A stretch of DNA of 64,000 bases from DAOULY01 sp034414595 (GCA_034414595.1 DAOULY010000011.1:147830-211829), one strand, 5' to 3'; positions 33,874-43,432 are shown, counted from the first letter of the stretch. Numbers and translations are program-made. Notes: generated by a model not told the origin, from the sequence alone.

Positions 33874-34482
33874 ATGAGAGCTGAGAACGTTATCCCAATG
33901 GTAATAGAGAGCGGCGCCCGGGGTGAGCGAGCCTTTGATATTTACTCGCTTCTGCTCAAGGAGCGTATTGTGTTCCTGGGCATGCCGATTACAGACCAAA
34001 TCGCAAACCTGATCATCGCCCAGCTTCTGTACTTGGAGCGGGAGGACCCGGACAAGGACATCAGTCTCTATATTCACTGCCCCGGTGGTATCATCAGCGC
34101 TGGCCTGGCCATCTATGACACCATGCAACTTATTCGGTGTGATGTTTCCACGATCTGCGTTGGCCTGGCCGCGAGCATGGGCACTTTGCTGCTCTGCGCC
34201 GGGGCCAAGGGGAAAAGGTACTGCTTGCCCAATGCCACCATTCACATGCACCAGCCCATAGGCGGTGCTCAGGGTCAGGCGGCGGACATCGAGATCGCGG
34301 CACGGGAGATACTCAGGCTGCAAGAGATAATCCGCAATGTCATAGTCAAGCATACGGGGCAGCCGATGGAGAAGGTCGTCCATGATACCGATCGCGATTT
34401 CTACCTGAACCCAGAGCAGGCGCTGGAGTATGGATTGGTCGACGAAATCCTGGCCGGGCCTAAAGTAGAGGCCAAAACCTGA
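33874..34482 (+). CDS. clpP: ATP-dependent Clp protease proteolytic subunit
   Basis: A 202-residue serine protease. Catalytic Ser in GLAASMGTLLLCAGAKGKR, His in MHQPIGGAQGQ, Asp near the end of DTDRDFYLN. Forms the 14-mer chamber fed by ClpX/ClpC. Start after GGAGGGAGGGGAG. tig and clpP lie 220 bp apart as in many bacteria, but no clpX follows. Confidence 0.95.
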   Translation: MRAENVIPMVIESGARGERAFDIYSLLLKERIVFLGMPITDQIANLIIAQLLYLEREDPDKDISLYIHCPGGIISAGLAIYDTMQLIRCDVSTICVGLAASMGTLLLCAGAKGKRYCLPNATIHMHQPIGGAQGQAADIEIAAREILRLQEIIRNVIVKHTGQPMEKVVHDTDRDFYLNPEQALEYGLVDEILAGPKVEAKT

Positions 34483-34501
34483 GACTAAAAGGAGGTCCAT
34501 T

Positions 34502-34681
34502 ATGGTTGAGGAAAAGCAAGTCACGCTCAGGTGTCTGAACTGCTTCATCAGGATCAAGGTGCCTCCCAAGGCTGACAAGCTTACATGCCCCAATTGTGGG
34601 GTTGAATATGTAATCAGCTGGCGGATACCGCCTGGTGGTGGTGGGTTACAGGCCAAGATAGCAGGTACGCCGAGAAAGTAA
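34502..34681 (+). CDS. Small zinc-ribbon protein (59 aa)
   Basis: MVEEKQVTLRCLNCFIRIKV, then LTCPNCGVEYVISW: two CxxC pairs that make a zinc ribbon, with a Gly/Pro-rich tail. AAAAGGAGG precedes the ATG. It sits between clpP and the AOR gene, 28 bp before the latter, so it may belong to the AOR operon. Role unknown. Confidence 0.75.
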   Translation: MVEEKQVTLRCLNCFIRIKVPPKADKLTCPNCGVEYVISWRIPPGGGGLQAKIAGTPRK

Positions 34682-34709
34682 GTAAGTAATAAGGAAAGGG
34701 AGGCGAAGA

Positions 34710-36629
34710 ATGCCATTAACTCGCAAGATAGCCTATATCGATCTTGGTACGGGGGAGATCAAGAAGGAATCGATCCCGGAGAGAATGCGCCGGCTTTATG
34801 TCGGGGGCAGGGGCATAGATGCCTATCTACTGTATAACTATAACGGCCCCGAGACCAATGCTATGGGCCCGGATAACGTGCTCATGGTCAGTGCCGGGCT
34901 GCTCAGCGGAACCCCGGCGCCGGGCTCCTCCCGAAGCCATTTCATGGCCAAGTCGCCGGTGACTGGCATCGTGGGCAGCGCCAATATGGGTGGCTTCTTC
35001 GGCCCCGAGCTGGCCTTCGCTGGCTTCCACCACCTGGTGATCAAGGGCAAGGCGGCAAAGCCGGTATATCTCTGGATTCACGATGGCGACATCGAGATCC
35101 GGGATGCCTCTCATCTCTGGGGCAAGGACAGTATCGAGACCCAGGAGCTGATCCGGGCCGAGCATGGAGATCCCTATATCCATTCGGCCACCATAGGTCA
35201 GGGCGGTGAAAACCTGGTGCGCTATGCCAATGTCAGGAATGGCCTAAAGGATTCCGGGGGCCGCACTGGGATGGGCTGTGTTATGGGCGTGAAAAATCTG
35301 AAGGCCATCGCCTGTCGGGGCCATATGGACCTGAAATTGGCCTATCCCAAGGAAGCTCTGGAGGTCTGTGAGGCGAGCAGAAAGCACATTATGGGCACCA
35401 AGCTGGCCACGGCGTTGAGCTACGATGGGACCATGTATATCTGGAGCGTGAGCAACACCACGGGATATGTCCGGGTGAAGAACTTCCAGACCAACAAGTT
35501 GGAGGAGTGGGAAGGGTTAGCGGTGGAGACATTCCATGAGAAATACGAGACCGGGCGTGTGGCCTGCTTCAACTGTCCGATAGGCTGCCGCCATCAATGG
35601 CAGATAAAGACAGGTCCCTACGCCGGGATGTCTGGCGAGGGCCCGGAATACAATACTCAGCTGAGCTTGGGCAACAACCTCTATATCAGGGAATGGGAGC
35701 CTGTATTGGTGGGACAGAGGCTCACCGACGTCTACGGCATAGATTTCAGCGAGGTGGGGAACCTGTTCGCCATGGCCATGGAGCTCTATCAAAATGGCTT
35801 GATTGATAAGAAGGTCACCGGCGGCCTAGACCTCGATTGGGAGAATGCCGGCGAGAATCTGCCCATAATCATCAAGCAAATTGCCTTTAGAGAGGGATTC
35901 GGCGGTGAGTACCTGGCCGATGGCGCCTTTGGATTCATTGACAAGCTGGAGAAGCTGGGGCTGGATCGAGATAAGGCTTGGTATTACTTCATCGGCTGCA
36001 AGGGTAGCAGCGCGCTCGGTGGGGATGACCGGGGGCCGAAGGCACTTGCCTTCGGTGCTGGTGTTTCCAGCAGAGGCTGGGATCATCTACGCAGCCGACC
36101 GGCCATCGACCTCTATCACCTCCCGGAGAAGCTGATGGAGGAGCTGTACGATGGCGGCCCCATGTCATCTGATTACATCTCCTATGTGGGCAAGCCCCGA
36201 GAGATCTGGTGGTTTGAACGCCACTATGCCGCTGTCGATGCTGTAGGGACCTGCAAATTCCATACCTGCTTCTTCACTCCCAACGGGTTCAAGTGGGATG
36301 ATTGGTCCAAGTGGATCTATTACATCACTGGCCTTGAAATCTCGCCACAGGAGATGAGGGACATCGGGGAGCGCATCTACACGCTGGAGAGGATGTTCAA
36401 CAATAGAGAAGGAAAGGGCAGAAAGGATGACTGGCTCTCCGATCGCTACTATGAGGAGCCCCTGCCTGCTGGGCTACCCTACATCAAAGGTCAGTTGATT
36501 GATAGAGATAAGTGGAATGAGATGCTGGATGAGTATTACGCACTGCATGGCTGGGATAATGAAGGAGTGCCTACGCCCGAGTCGTTGCAGAAACTGGGTC
36601 TGGATAAGGAGCCCTCGCACATCCTGTGA
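34710..36629 (+). CDS. aor: Aldehyde:ferredoxin oxidoreductase family tungsten enzyme
   Basis: A 639-residue AOR-family protein. N-terminal beta domain (LTRKIAYIDLGTGEIKKESI, VGGRGIDAYLL, TPAPGSSRSHFMAKSPVTG) binds the bis-tungstopterin; GMGCVMGVKNLKAIACRG is family-typical; cluster ligands are CFNCPIGC near 291 and a fourth Cys in VGTCKFHTCFF near 517. These enzymes oxidise aldehydes to acids or run in reverse, and the family includes BamB-type enzymes, so the substrate is open. It heads a run with ferredoxin-like and Hdr-like partners. Confidence 0.93.
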   Translation: MPLTRKIAYIDLGTGEIKKESIPERMRRLYVGGRGIDAYLLYNYNGPETNAMGPDNVLMVSAGLLSGTPAPGSSRSHFMAKSPVTGIVGSANMGGFFGPELAFAGFHHLVIKGKAAKPVYLWIHDGDIEIRDASHLWGKDSIETQELIRAEHGDPYIHSATIGQGGENLVRYANVRNGLKDSGGRTGMGCVMGVKNLKAIACRGHMDLKLAYPKEALEVCEASRKHIMGTKLATALSYDGTMYIWSVSNTTGYVRVKNFQTNKLEEWEGLAVETFHEKYETGRVACFNCPIGCRHQWQIKTGPYAGMSGEGPEYNTQLSLGNNLYIREWEPVLVGQRLTDVYGIDFSEVGNLFAMAMELYQNGLIDKKVTGGLDLDWENAGENLPIIIKQIAFREGFGGEYLADGAFGFIDKLEKLGLDRDKAWYYFIGCKGSSALGGDDRGPKALAFGAGVSSRGWDHLRSRPAIDLYHLPEKLMEELYDGGPMSSDYISYVGKPREIWWFERHYAAVDAVGTCKFHTCFFTPNGFKWDDWSKWIYYITGLEISPQEMRDIGERIYTLERMFNNREGKGRKDDWLSDRYYEEPLPAGLPYIKGQLIDRDKWNEMLDEYYALHGWDNEGVPTPESLQKLGLDKEPSHIL

Positions 36630-36662
36630 TGTGCCAATAGCTTAGTCAGGAGGTATGTCAAT

Positions 36663-37142
36663 ATGGCCAGCATGCTGCTTGTAGACCATGAAAAATGCAC
36701 CGGGTGTCGCTCCTGCGAACTTGCTTGCGCTGTGGCTAAGGAGGGAGTGGCGAATCCGGCTCGGGGCCGCATCACCGCTGTCAGGTGGGAGGGCGAGGGC
36801 ATCATGTTCCCCATGATCTGTCAGCAGTGCCAGGAGGCCCCCTGCATTGCTGCTTGTCCGGTAAAAGCCCTGTCTCGGGATGAGACGCTCGGTCGAGTAG
36901 CTCTAGACTACGACGTCTGCATCGGTTGCAAGTTCTGCGTTGCCGTTTGTCCCTTCGGGGCCATGGGCGTGGATACCGTGGCCAAGAAGGTGTTTAAGTG
37001 CGATCTGTGCGATGGCGACCCGGCCTGTGTCAGGGTATGTGAGCCGAAAGCCATTCAGTTTGTGGATGCCAGCACAGCCAACATGATGAAGAGGTGGGAA
37101 GCGGCGGACAGGGTCTCAGAGCTTATAAGAAGGTACGTGTAA
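36663..37142 (+). CDS. Four-cluster ferredoxin-like electron-transfer subunit
   Basis: A 159-residue protein of the HycB/DmsB kind: CTGCRSCELAC, CQQCQEAPCIAAC, CIGCKFCVAVCPFGA and CDLCDGDPACVRVC. No membrane segment. It lies 33 bp after aor and probably takes its electrons. Confidence 0.92.
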   Translation: MASMLLVDHEKCTGCRSCELACAVAKEGVANPARGRITAVRWEGEGIMFPMICQQCQEAPCIAACPVKALSRDETLGRVALDYDVCIGCKFCVAVCPFGAMGVDTVAKKVFKCDLCDGDPACVRVCEPKAIQFVDASTANMMKRWEAADRVSELIRRYV

Positions 37143-37169
37143 GTAGCCGCTGAGGATATTGGCCTATCG

Positions 37170-38456
37170 ATGAGCAGCACACTGCCGATATCGATATTGG
37201 AGCCCACAGGGAGGGAGAAGCAACGCCAAGTTGTTGGAGTCGTCGCCAGAAAGGGCAGCAAGCTCAGTTTAGAGGAAATCAAAGCACAGTTAAAAGGGAT
37301 TCGTGAGCGGTCGCGGGATGCTCAGGAGTCCCTTTTGCATCAGCTTAAAAGCAATCTGGGCAACTATCAGGGGATAAGACTGGCGGTGGCAAAGGACACA
37401 GCAGAAGCTGTAGCCTATATCCAAGAGGTTGCCGCCGGAACAAAGCTGATATCGGTTAACAAATCGAGCATAATCACCAATGAGTTGAAGCCAGAGTTGA
37501 AGGATTCTGGCTTCGATGTCTATGTGCGCTACTTCAAGGAGTTCGACGAGTTCGAGAAAAAGATAACCGACTACTGGCAGCTCCCCGATTCTCATGAGAA
37601 GGGCCTGATTGAGTCCTTCAGTGTCTCGACGACGATGACCGAGCTGCAGTCATCCCAGGTTCGGGATTACTTGGCCTTGTTGAGCGTAAACGCAATCTCG
37701 TCTGAGGACTGCTCGGCGTTCTTCTTGCAGCACTTCTCCAACATCGGCAAGGACCTGGAACAGGCTAAGAAGATCATACTTGTTGTCGCCATTGACAAGA
37801 TAGTGGAGAGCAGAGAGGATGCTGCCTTCCAGACGAGGTGTATGGGTGTCTTCGGTGCCGAAAGTGCCCTCCTTGACCTCAAGCCTAAGGAAGAAGAACG
37901 CTACGATTTCGAGGCCTTGCCTGTGCTCCCTGATGGGCAAGATCGGGAGCTCCATGTTCTGCTCTTGGATAATGGCCGTAGCAGCCTGCTGCACAACGGC
38001 TTTGAGCAGCTATCCCTGTGTATAAACTGCCGGGCCTGTTCCCGGCAGTGTCCCATTGCCAAGCCTCTGAGCCGTGATGGCGCTGTTTGGAGCCCCAAGA
38101 ACTATTTATTGATGTTCCTGATGGGTAGGAATCCTTCTACAGAGGCTTGCCTCCACTGTGGTCGCTGCTATGTGGAATGCCCGGTGGAGATCGATACCCC
38201 AACTCTGATCTGGAAGGCTCAGCTGGAACACGTAGAGAAGCATGGAAGGCCGTGGCGCAAGCGCTTTCTCGACGACCCGGAGATGATGGCCAAGTTTGGC
38301 TCGTTGCTGACGCCGGTTTCCAACGTGGCCAAGGGCAACGGCCTGTTCAAGATGCTGCTGGAGGCAACGGTGGGCATTGACCACGAAGCGCTGCTGCCTT
38401 CATTCCACCGCCGGACTTTCAGGAAGTGGTTCCAGAAGGGTGGTCGCACTGAATAG
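37170..38456 (+). CDS. LutB/HdrC-like iron-sulfur protein with LUD domain
   Basis: A 428-residue protein. The N-terminal part has a LUD-type fold (LRLAVAKDTAEAVAYIQEV-like, SVNKSSIITNELKPEL, VSTTMTELQS). Near residues 289-345 two ferredoxin motifs, CINCRACSRQCPIAK and CLHCGRCYVECPVE, bind two [4Fe-4S] clusters. This is the LutB/HdrC-like plan, which works with a CCG-domain partner, here encoded next with a 17-bp overlap. It carries electrons between the AOR ferredoxin and the HdrB-like protein (inference). Confidence 0.88.
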   Translation: MSSTLPISILEPTGREKQRQVVGVVARKGSKLSLEEIKAQLKGIRERSRDAQESLLHQLKSNLGNYQGIRLAVAKDTAEAVAYIQEVAAGTKLISVNKSSIITNELKPELKDSGFDVYVRYFKEFDEFEKKITDYWQLPDSHEKGLIESFSVSTTMTELQSSQVRDYLALLSVNAISSEDCSAFFLQHFSNIGKDLEQAKKIILVVAIDKIVESREDAAFQTRCMGVFGAESALLDLKPKEEERYDFEALPVLPDGQDRELHVLLLDNGRSSLLHNGFEQLSLCINCRACSRQCPIAKPLSRDGAVWSPKNYLLMFLMGRNPSTEACLHCGRCYVECPVEIDTPTLIWKAQLEHVEKHGRPWRKRFLDDPEMMAKFGSLLTPVSNVAKGNGLFKMLLEATVGIDHEALLPSFHRRTFRKWFQKGGRTE

Positions 38457-39171
38457 GAAGATAGTCTACTACTCGGGTTGCTTTGCTAACTACTATGCCC
38501 CTGAGACTGGAGAGGCTCTAGTCCGGATTATGGAAAGGAATGGCTTTGAGGTTATCCTCCCAGATCAGAAGTGCTGCGGGATGCCAATGATGGCCAACCT
38601 GAACAAAAAAGGTGCAGAGCAGAACGCTAAGTATAATGTGAAGTCGCTGGCCGAAGCAGCAGCCGATGGCCTGGATATCATCACCACTTGCCCCAGTTGC
38701 CATTTCATGCTGCACAAAGGCTATATCGACTTTTTCGATAGCGACGAAGCCCGATTTGTAGCCCAGCACCTGCATTTCGTCGATAACTACCTGCTGGCGC
38801 TGCACCGTGAAGGCCAGCTCAGCACTGATTTCAAGGAGATGCCGCTATCGGTGGTGTATAAAGTCCCCTGCCATCTAAAGGTGCAAAACATAGTCAAGGA
38901 GCCGGTGGAGCTGTTGAAACTGATACCAGGGCTCTCGGTGGTGAAAGTAAATGCCACCTGTTGTGGCATGGGCGGCTCCTACGGCATGAAGAAGGTTAAC
39001 TACGACATGGGCGTGGAGATGGCGGCCAATTTGTGGGAGGAAGTGAAAGAGGCGCAGCCGGATAAGGCGGTAACAGAATGTGGCGGCTGCCGGCTGCAGA
39101 TAGAAGCCGGCACCGGCGTGGAAACAGTCCATCCCCTCGTGCTCCTCGAGGAAGCATATCGAACCTCTTAG
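38440..39171 (+). CDS. HdrB/GlpC-like CCG-domain protein
   Basis: About 243 residues with two CCG domains: CFANYYAPETGEAL...CCGMPMMANLN and CHLKVQNIVKEP...CCGMGGSYGMKK, plus CPSCH and CGGCRLQ. These Cys sites bind the noncubane clusters of HdrB-type proteins. GTG 38440 is chosen as start; the TTG at 38377 would overlap more and lies in the previous gene. Likely terminal redox partner of the AOR unit. Confidence 0.85.
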   Translation: MVALNRKIVYYSGCFANYYAPETGEALVRIMERNGFEVILPDQKCCGMPMMANLNKKGAEQNAKYNVKSLAEAAADGLDIITTCPSCHFMLHKGYIDFFDSDEARFVAQHLHFVDNYLLALHREGQLSTDFKEMPLSVVYKVPCHLKVQNIVKEPVELLKLIPGLSVVKVNATCCGMGGSYGMKKVNYDMGVEMAANLWEEVKEAQPDKAVTECGGCRLQIEAGTGVETVHPLVLLEEAYRTS

Positions 39172-39193
39172 CTCTTGCCTGGGGCAAAACAAG

Positions 39194-39532
39194 CTCTATC
39201 CCGGAAGCATAGCCATGTTGGGGCTAAACATCTTCCGGCTTCACGACGTATCCTTCGGCCTCACCGCCTCGGGAATCTCGAGCAAGCACGAAGTCGAGGT
39301 GGTGGAGGATCGCTTCCACAACGGCTATTACAGGTTGGTCGTGGCCAATGGGTTCCTGGTAGGGATGCAAGCGGTCGGTATGACCAGGGGTGTGGGCCAC
39401 TTTCTCTCTGCTATGGGGCGCCGGGTCAAGTTGGGTGAACTGAGAGAGGAGTTGAACTCGGCGCTGCTGGCCTGCCAGCCACTCTGGCGCTACAAGGTGG
39501 GCCTGAAATTAGGCAGGAGCGGCGCGTCTTAG
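39194..39532 (+). pseudogene. C-terminal fragment of a FAD/NAD(P)H oxidoreductase
   Basis: The frame reads LYPGSIAMLGLNIFRLHDVS, later YYRLVVANGFLVGMQAVG, MTRGVGHFLSAMG. This is the dimerisation/cap end of rubredoxin-reductase or NirB-like flavoproteins. The FAD- and NAD-binding parts are missing. ATG 39215 could give a 105-residue protein, but it is most likely a broken gene of the AOR-Hdr run. It overlaps the convergent PfkB gene. Confidence 0.6.
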
Positions 39533-40444
39533 TTGTGCCGCTGTGGGCAGTCCAGCCCGGGCTCCCATCTTGGAGATGGCGAACTGAGCCACGGTTTGAC
39601 CCAGCAGGCCACACTCTTTTAATGCCTTTTCCTGCAACAGCCCATAGAGAAAGCCGGCGGCGAAGGCATCACCGGCGCCGGTGGTGTCCACCACGGGTTG
39701 TTTTCTCTGTTCAGCTTCGATAAAGTACTCCTGCTGGCCATCGCTGAGGTAGCAGACGATTGGCTTCCCCCGCTCAATTCCCGGGCCCAGGGTCACGATC
39801 ACAATGCGGCAGCCTTGCTCCAAGCACCGCTGAGCCCCTTTTTCAAACCCCTCGCCGGTCAGATCTCGCATCTCCTGCTGATTGAGGAATAGAGCATGAG
39901 TCCTTGCCATCAGTGGAGCCAGTGCCTGCCATCCTTTCGCGGCATACAACGCTCCTGGAGCAAAGCTGACCTTTACTGCAGGGGAGAGAGCGCTCAGGAC
40001 TTTGCGCTGCACATCGAACTGGGCATCGTGGGTGAAGGAGGAAAGGTGCACTATTTTCGCCTGGTTCAAATATTCTAGGGCTATATCTCGCCGACTGAGC
40101 AGGACGTTGGCCCCCGGCGAAACGTAGAGCGACCTTTGTCCTTGGTTATCGGTCAGGCACAGCACCGAGCCCGTCTGGGCCTTCCTTTTTATCTTGGTGC
40201 CGCTGGTATCGACGCCCACTTCTTGGAAGTCATGGAGCAGCATCCGGCCCTCTTCGTCATCACCCACAGCGCCGACGAAGCCGGTCTTGATGCCGAGCTT
40301 GGCCAGGCCGTAGATGGTATTGGCCGCTGAGCCCCCTGGCTGCAGCGCGTGTTCTAATACCGGCGCTTCGCCATCGATCAGAATGCACGGCACCCGATAA
40401 AAACGATCGATGTTCATGGCGCCGAAGCCGATAACCTCGGTCAT
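39509..40444 (-). CDS. PfkB-family carbohydrate kinase
   Basis: A 311-residue ribokinase-fold sugar or nucleoside kinase. GGSAANTIYGLAKLG near 37 binds the substrate; DTTGAGDAFAAGFLYGLL near 252 holds the catalytic Asp and anion hole. Substrate not clear. Last gene of the 48617-39509 run; it overlaps the HAD gene by 4 bp. Confidence 0.9.
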   Translation of the reverse strand: MTEVIGFGAMNIDRFYRVPCILIDGEAPVLEHALQPGGSAANTIYGLAKLGIKTGFVGAVGDDEEGRMLLHDFQEVGVDTSGTKIKRKAQTGSVLCLTDNQGQRSLYVSPGANVLLSRRDIALEYLNQAKIVHLSSFTHDAQFDVQRKVLSALSPAVKVSFAPGALYAAKGWQALAPLMARTHALFLNQQEMRDLTGEGFEKGAQRCLEQGCRIVIVTLGPGIERGKPIVCYLSDGQQEYFIEAEQRKQPVVDTTGAGDAFAAGFLYGLLQEKALKECGLLGQTVAQFAISKMGARAGLPTAAQLRRAAPA

Positions 40445-41430
40445 CCCAGTTTCCCTGCCTCCTCTCGCACCAGTCGCCGTATCCTCTTGTGAATTTGTAA
40501 CGGCTCGGCGATGTCTTGACGACTGCGGAGCCAGTGGAAATGCTCCCGGTCACCCCGGCCGCCGCCTGATTCCTTTCCTCGCACCAAGGTTTCCATAGCC
40601 TCTTTGCCATCTTCCCGCCAGGCCTTAAGCACTGGGCCGAGGTCGCTGATGTGGGTTGAAGCAAGCCCGATGGTGGCGTAGGGCAAAGCATACTCGTTGC
40701 CGTTGAAGACGATGGCCAGGCCGCCGGCATCGTTGGCTGCCTGGAGCATCTTGAAGTCGGTGATGCTATCGCCAACGACAGCTGTGTTGCCCAGCGGCAC
40801 ATCCTTGGCGCTGACAAAACCCTGGAGTGCTTTTACTTTTCTCCCCCCTCCCATGGGCTTCACCTGTTTCATCGCTGCTCCCAGGACGGTTTCGGGCAGG
40901 TCGACCCAGAAGAAGCGGTCCAGCCTTTCTTTGAGCTTTAGGTCATGCACCTCGGGCTGCAGGTGCATAAGGTCGCTCTCCACTTTCTGCACCAGGCTCA
41001 GGTCCGCTGGGCCAGCTGAACCCTGGAATTTTGCCAGGGGTAGTGAGGTGCAGGCCAGGTTCTCCAGGGGAATGCCGACGCGGCGGCAGATATGGCTGGC
41101 GAACTGTTCATAGCTGGTGCTGATGCAGAATACATTCCAGCCCCAGTTCTTGAGCTCTGAGATTAGTTCGGCAGCACCTGGAACCAAGGCTGCGCTCTGT
41201 GCCAGCTCCGTTATTGTTGTCTCCGGAATGCGGTGACAGACCAGGAAGGGGACGATGAGTGCCAAAGTGTCCCCGGGCTCGTAGTCCTCGCGCTCCTCCA
41301 GTGTGAGGAGGTCGTCATAGCGGCTGAGTATCTCGAAGATATGGGCGCCATTGGGGATGAGCTTCATCAGCTCGTAGGCGTTGTCCTGAGGAGAGAGAGG
41401 CCCCTCCAGGTCAAAGCAGATGAAGTTCAC
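40441..41430 (-). CDS. HAD-superfamily hydrolase, EhaR-like
   Basis: 329 residues. Motif I reads FICFDLEGPLSPQDNA with E in place of the usual second Asp (DxE), motif IV is VVGDSITDFKMLQ. This DxE form occurs in the HAD family named after energy-converting hydrogenase subunit EhaR. The altered nucleophile pair suggests weak or changed phosphatase activity. It overlaps both neighbours. Confidence 0.78.
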   Translation of the reverse strand: MNFICFDLEGPLSPQDNAYELMKLIPNGAHIFEILSRYDDLLTLEEREDYEPGDTLALIVPFLVCHRIPETTITELAQSAALVPGAAELISELKNWGWNVFCISTSYEQFASHICRRVGIPLENLACTSLPLAKFQGSAGPADLSLVQKVESDLMHLQPEVHDLKLKERLDRFFWVDLPETVLGAAMKQVKPMGGGRKVKALQGFVSAKDVPLGNTAVVGDSITDFKMLQAANDAGGLAIVFNGNEYALPYATIGLASTHISDLGPVLKAWREDGKEAMETLVRGKESGGGRGDREHFHWLRSRQDIAEPLQIHKRIRRLVREEAGKLG

Positions 41431-42199
41431 TGTCGATCTCCTCGGTCAGGTTGTAGCCCCTGAGCACCTCACCGCTGGCCGAGACCACTTTGCCGTCCTC
41501 GATTCTGACTCGGCCCTCGCTGAAGGCCTTGATGGTGGCCACGATCAGGGGGAACTCCCGCGCCAGGCCATGCTCACGAATGGTGCGAAACAGCGGATTG
41601 TTCTCTCCTTCTTTGGCCTTTATCTCAGCCACGGAACGCCCTTTGACATCTTGCCAGTGTAAGTCAAAGGGTTCGTCCCTTATAGAGAAAGTGCAGTAGG
41701 TCACCGGAGGTCCCTTGTCCAGCTCCGGTGTCGCCAGGTGCATCATGGCCCCGGTATCCTCGGCCTGGTCTTCGATGAGCTTCCAGATGACCTCCTGCCA
41801 GGTCCCCACCGGGCCGCCGGGGGCTGCCGGGTGCAGGTTGATCATATTGTACCTGTGGCACATCTCTGCGCCCACAATCAGCATGTATCCGGCGAGGACG
41901 CAAAGGTCAGGCTGGAAGCCTTTTAATAGTCCCATCACCTCCCGGTCATAGCTCAGCCGCCAATCGGTATTGCTTGCATCTTTGAACTTGGTCGAGGAAA
42001 GGCAGATCATGGGCAGGTGGTATCCCTGCACCAACTGGAAGAAGAGGTCGCTTTCTTCAGACTCAACCGGCTCGCGGTTGCTGAAGACAAAGGATATCTG
42101 GGCCTGGATGTGCCCCTCGTCTATCTGGTGCCGCACGGTCTGCAGCAGGTCGCGGGCTGCCTTGTCCCGTCCAGTGGAAAACCAGCCAATGCTAAACAC
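41411..42199 (-). CDS. PurN-like formyltransferase
   Basis: 262 residues with a formyltransferase core: FSIGWFSTGRDKAARDLL, LVLAGYMLIVGAE-like segment (CVLAGYMLIVGAEM) and NLHPAAPGGPVGTWQEV, the catalytic Asn-x-His loop. It is longer than PurN and its loop differs, so it may use formyl-THF for another acceptor, not GAR. Confidence 0.8.
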   Translation of the reverse strand: MFSIGWFSTGRDKAARDLLQTVRHQIDEGHIQAQISFVFSNREPVESEESDLFFQLVQGYHLPMICLSSTKFKDASNTDWRLSYDREVMGLLKGFQPDLCVLAGYMLIVGAEMCHRYNMINLHPAAPGGPVGTWQEVIWKLIEDQAEDTGAMMHLATPELDKGPPVTYCTFSIRDEPFDLHWQDVKGRSVAEIKAKEGENNPLFRTIREHGLAREFPLIVATIKAFSEGRVRIEDGKVVSASGEVLRGYNLTEEIDSELHLL

Positions 42200-42866
42200 C
42201 TTTGCTCCTCTTCTTTAGCAAGGTAACTAATTTATCCACTGGGCCTTTAAACAGAACCCGAGGATCGCTGAGACTGCTGCGGCCGAAGACCTGCCCCTGG
42301 GCTAGCGCCTCCTTGAAATCGTCGCGGCCCTCGAACTCGGGCATTTCCACATAGGCATAGCCGAGCTCAGCTGGCATATGAGCATCGCTGCCGGCGCTGG
42401 CGAGGAAGCCGTTGCTCCGGGCAAAGGCGACAGCTCTCTCTGAATCCCGTCGCAGCAATGTGCGGGCGTTGAACACCTCTATAATATCGATGTGGTTCCG
42501 CAGCCTGGCCATGTTGGCAGTGCCGATGCCGGAATGGCGGCGGAGCGTGTCGAAGGGATGGGGGATGCACACCAGCCCTCCTTGGGATTTGATCCTGGTC
42601 ACTGTCTCCTCCGGAGATAGACCGCGTGGTATCTCCTCACTGAGGAACAGCCCCATGATCTCGCCGTCTGTAGTTCTGATTTCCTCGCCGATGATCACGG
42701 GGAAAGGTGCTATGCGCTGTAACTCCAGGGCGCCGGCGATGGTATTGTGGTCGGTGATGGCAACGCCGCCAATCCCCAGCTCCTGACAGCGCCGAATGAT
42801 GCTCTGCAGCGACATGCTGGAATCTCTGGAGTAAGTAGTATGGATATGAAGGTCGAATTTGGGCAA
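42192..42866 (-). CDS. PHP-domain metal-dependent phosphoesterase
   Basis: 224 residues. KFDLHIHTTYSRDSSMSLQ gives the first metal His pair, ITDHNTIAG the second, and HPFDT and GSDAHMP the rest. This is the standalone PHP (TrpH-like) type; substrate is likely a nucleotide or RNA 5' end. Overlaps the formyltransferase gene by 8 bp. Confidence 0.9.
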   Translation of the reverse strand: MPKFDLHIHTTYSRDSSMSLQSIIRRCQELGIGGVAITDHNTIAGALELQRIAPFPVIIGEEIRTTDGEIMGLFLSEEIPRGLSPEETVTRIKSQGGLVCIPHPFDTLRRHSGIGTANMARLRNHIDIIEVFNARTLLRRDSERAVAFARSNGFLASAGSDAHMPAELGYAYVEMPEFEGRDDFKEALAQGQVFGRSSLSDPRVLFKGPVDKLVTLLKKRSKGV

Positions 42867-42871
42867 TGCCG

Positions 42872-43432
42872 TCAGCTAACTCTTTCCAGATATTCCCCGC
42901 TCCGGGTATCGACTCGGACTGTGTCGCCAATGTCGACGAAGAACGGAACCTGGACGGTGATGCCGGTCTCCAGGGTGGCTGGCTTGCCTCCGGCCTGGGC
43001 GGTGTCGCCTTTAAATGAGGGGCCGGTGTCAGTGACCTTGAGGTCCACGGTGATCGGGAGCTCAAGGCCCAAGGGCTGGCCGTCATGGATGGTGATCTGG
43101 ACCGTCATCCCCTCCTTCAGGTAGTTCAGGGTCGTGCCCAGCTGCTCGGCGTTTAGTGGAATCTGGTCGAAGCTCTCCTGATCCATGAAATAGTAGAGAG
43201 CTCCATCCTGGTAGAGGTATTGGGCTGGGCGCTCCTCGAGGCGAACCCGGGGGAACCTGTCTCCGGACTGGAAAGTGCGCTCGATGGTATGCCCTGCGGC
43301 GATATCTCTCAACCTGAGCCGGACCTGAGCCGAGCCACGCCCCATCTTGATATGCTGATAGTCGAGAACATAGTAAAGGCGCCCATCCAAGTCGATGACT
43401 ACGCCCTTTCTGGCCTCAGTGCTATCGATCAT
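42872..43432 (-). CDS. efp: Translation elongation factor P
   Basis: 186 residues with three beta-barrel domains. The modification loop near residue 33 reads KMGRGSAQVRLRLRD, where the Lys/Arg site of EF-P is Gly-Arg-Gly; LKEGMTVQITIHDG is family-typical. Helps ribosomes through polyproline. It overlaps pepP by 11 bp. Confidence 0.93.
   Translation of the reverse strand: MIDSTEARKGVVIDLDGRLYYVLDYQHIKMGRGSAQVRLRLRDIAAGHTIERTFQSGDRFPRVRLEERPAQYLYQDGALYYFMDQESFDQIPLNAEQLGTTLNYLKEGMTVQITIHDGQPLGLELPITVDLKVTDTGPSFKGDTAQAGGKPATLETGITVQVPFFVDIGDTVRVDTRSGEYLERVS

Noticed and set aside
34502..34681. Zinc-ribbon protein as a rubredoxin
   Set aside because: It has CxxC pairs, but the spacing and lack of the rubredoxin core (Trp, Gly pattern) do not fit.
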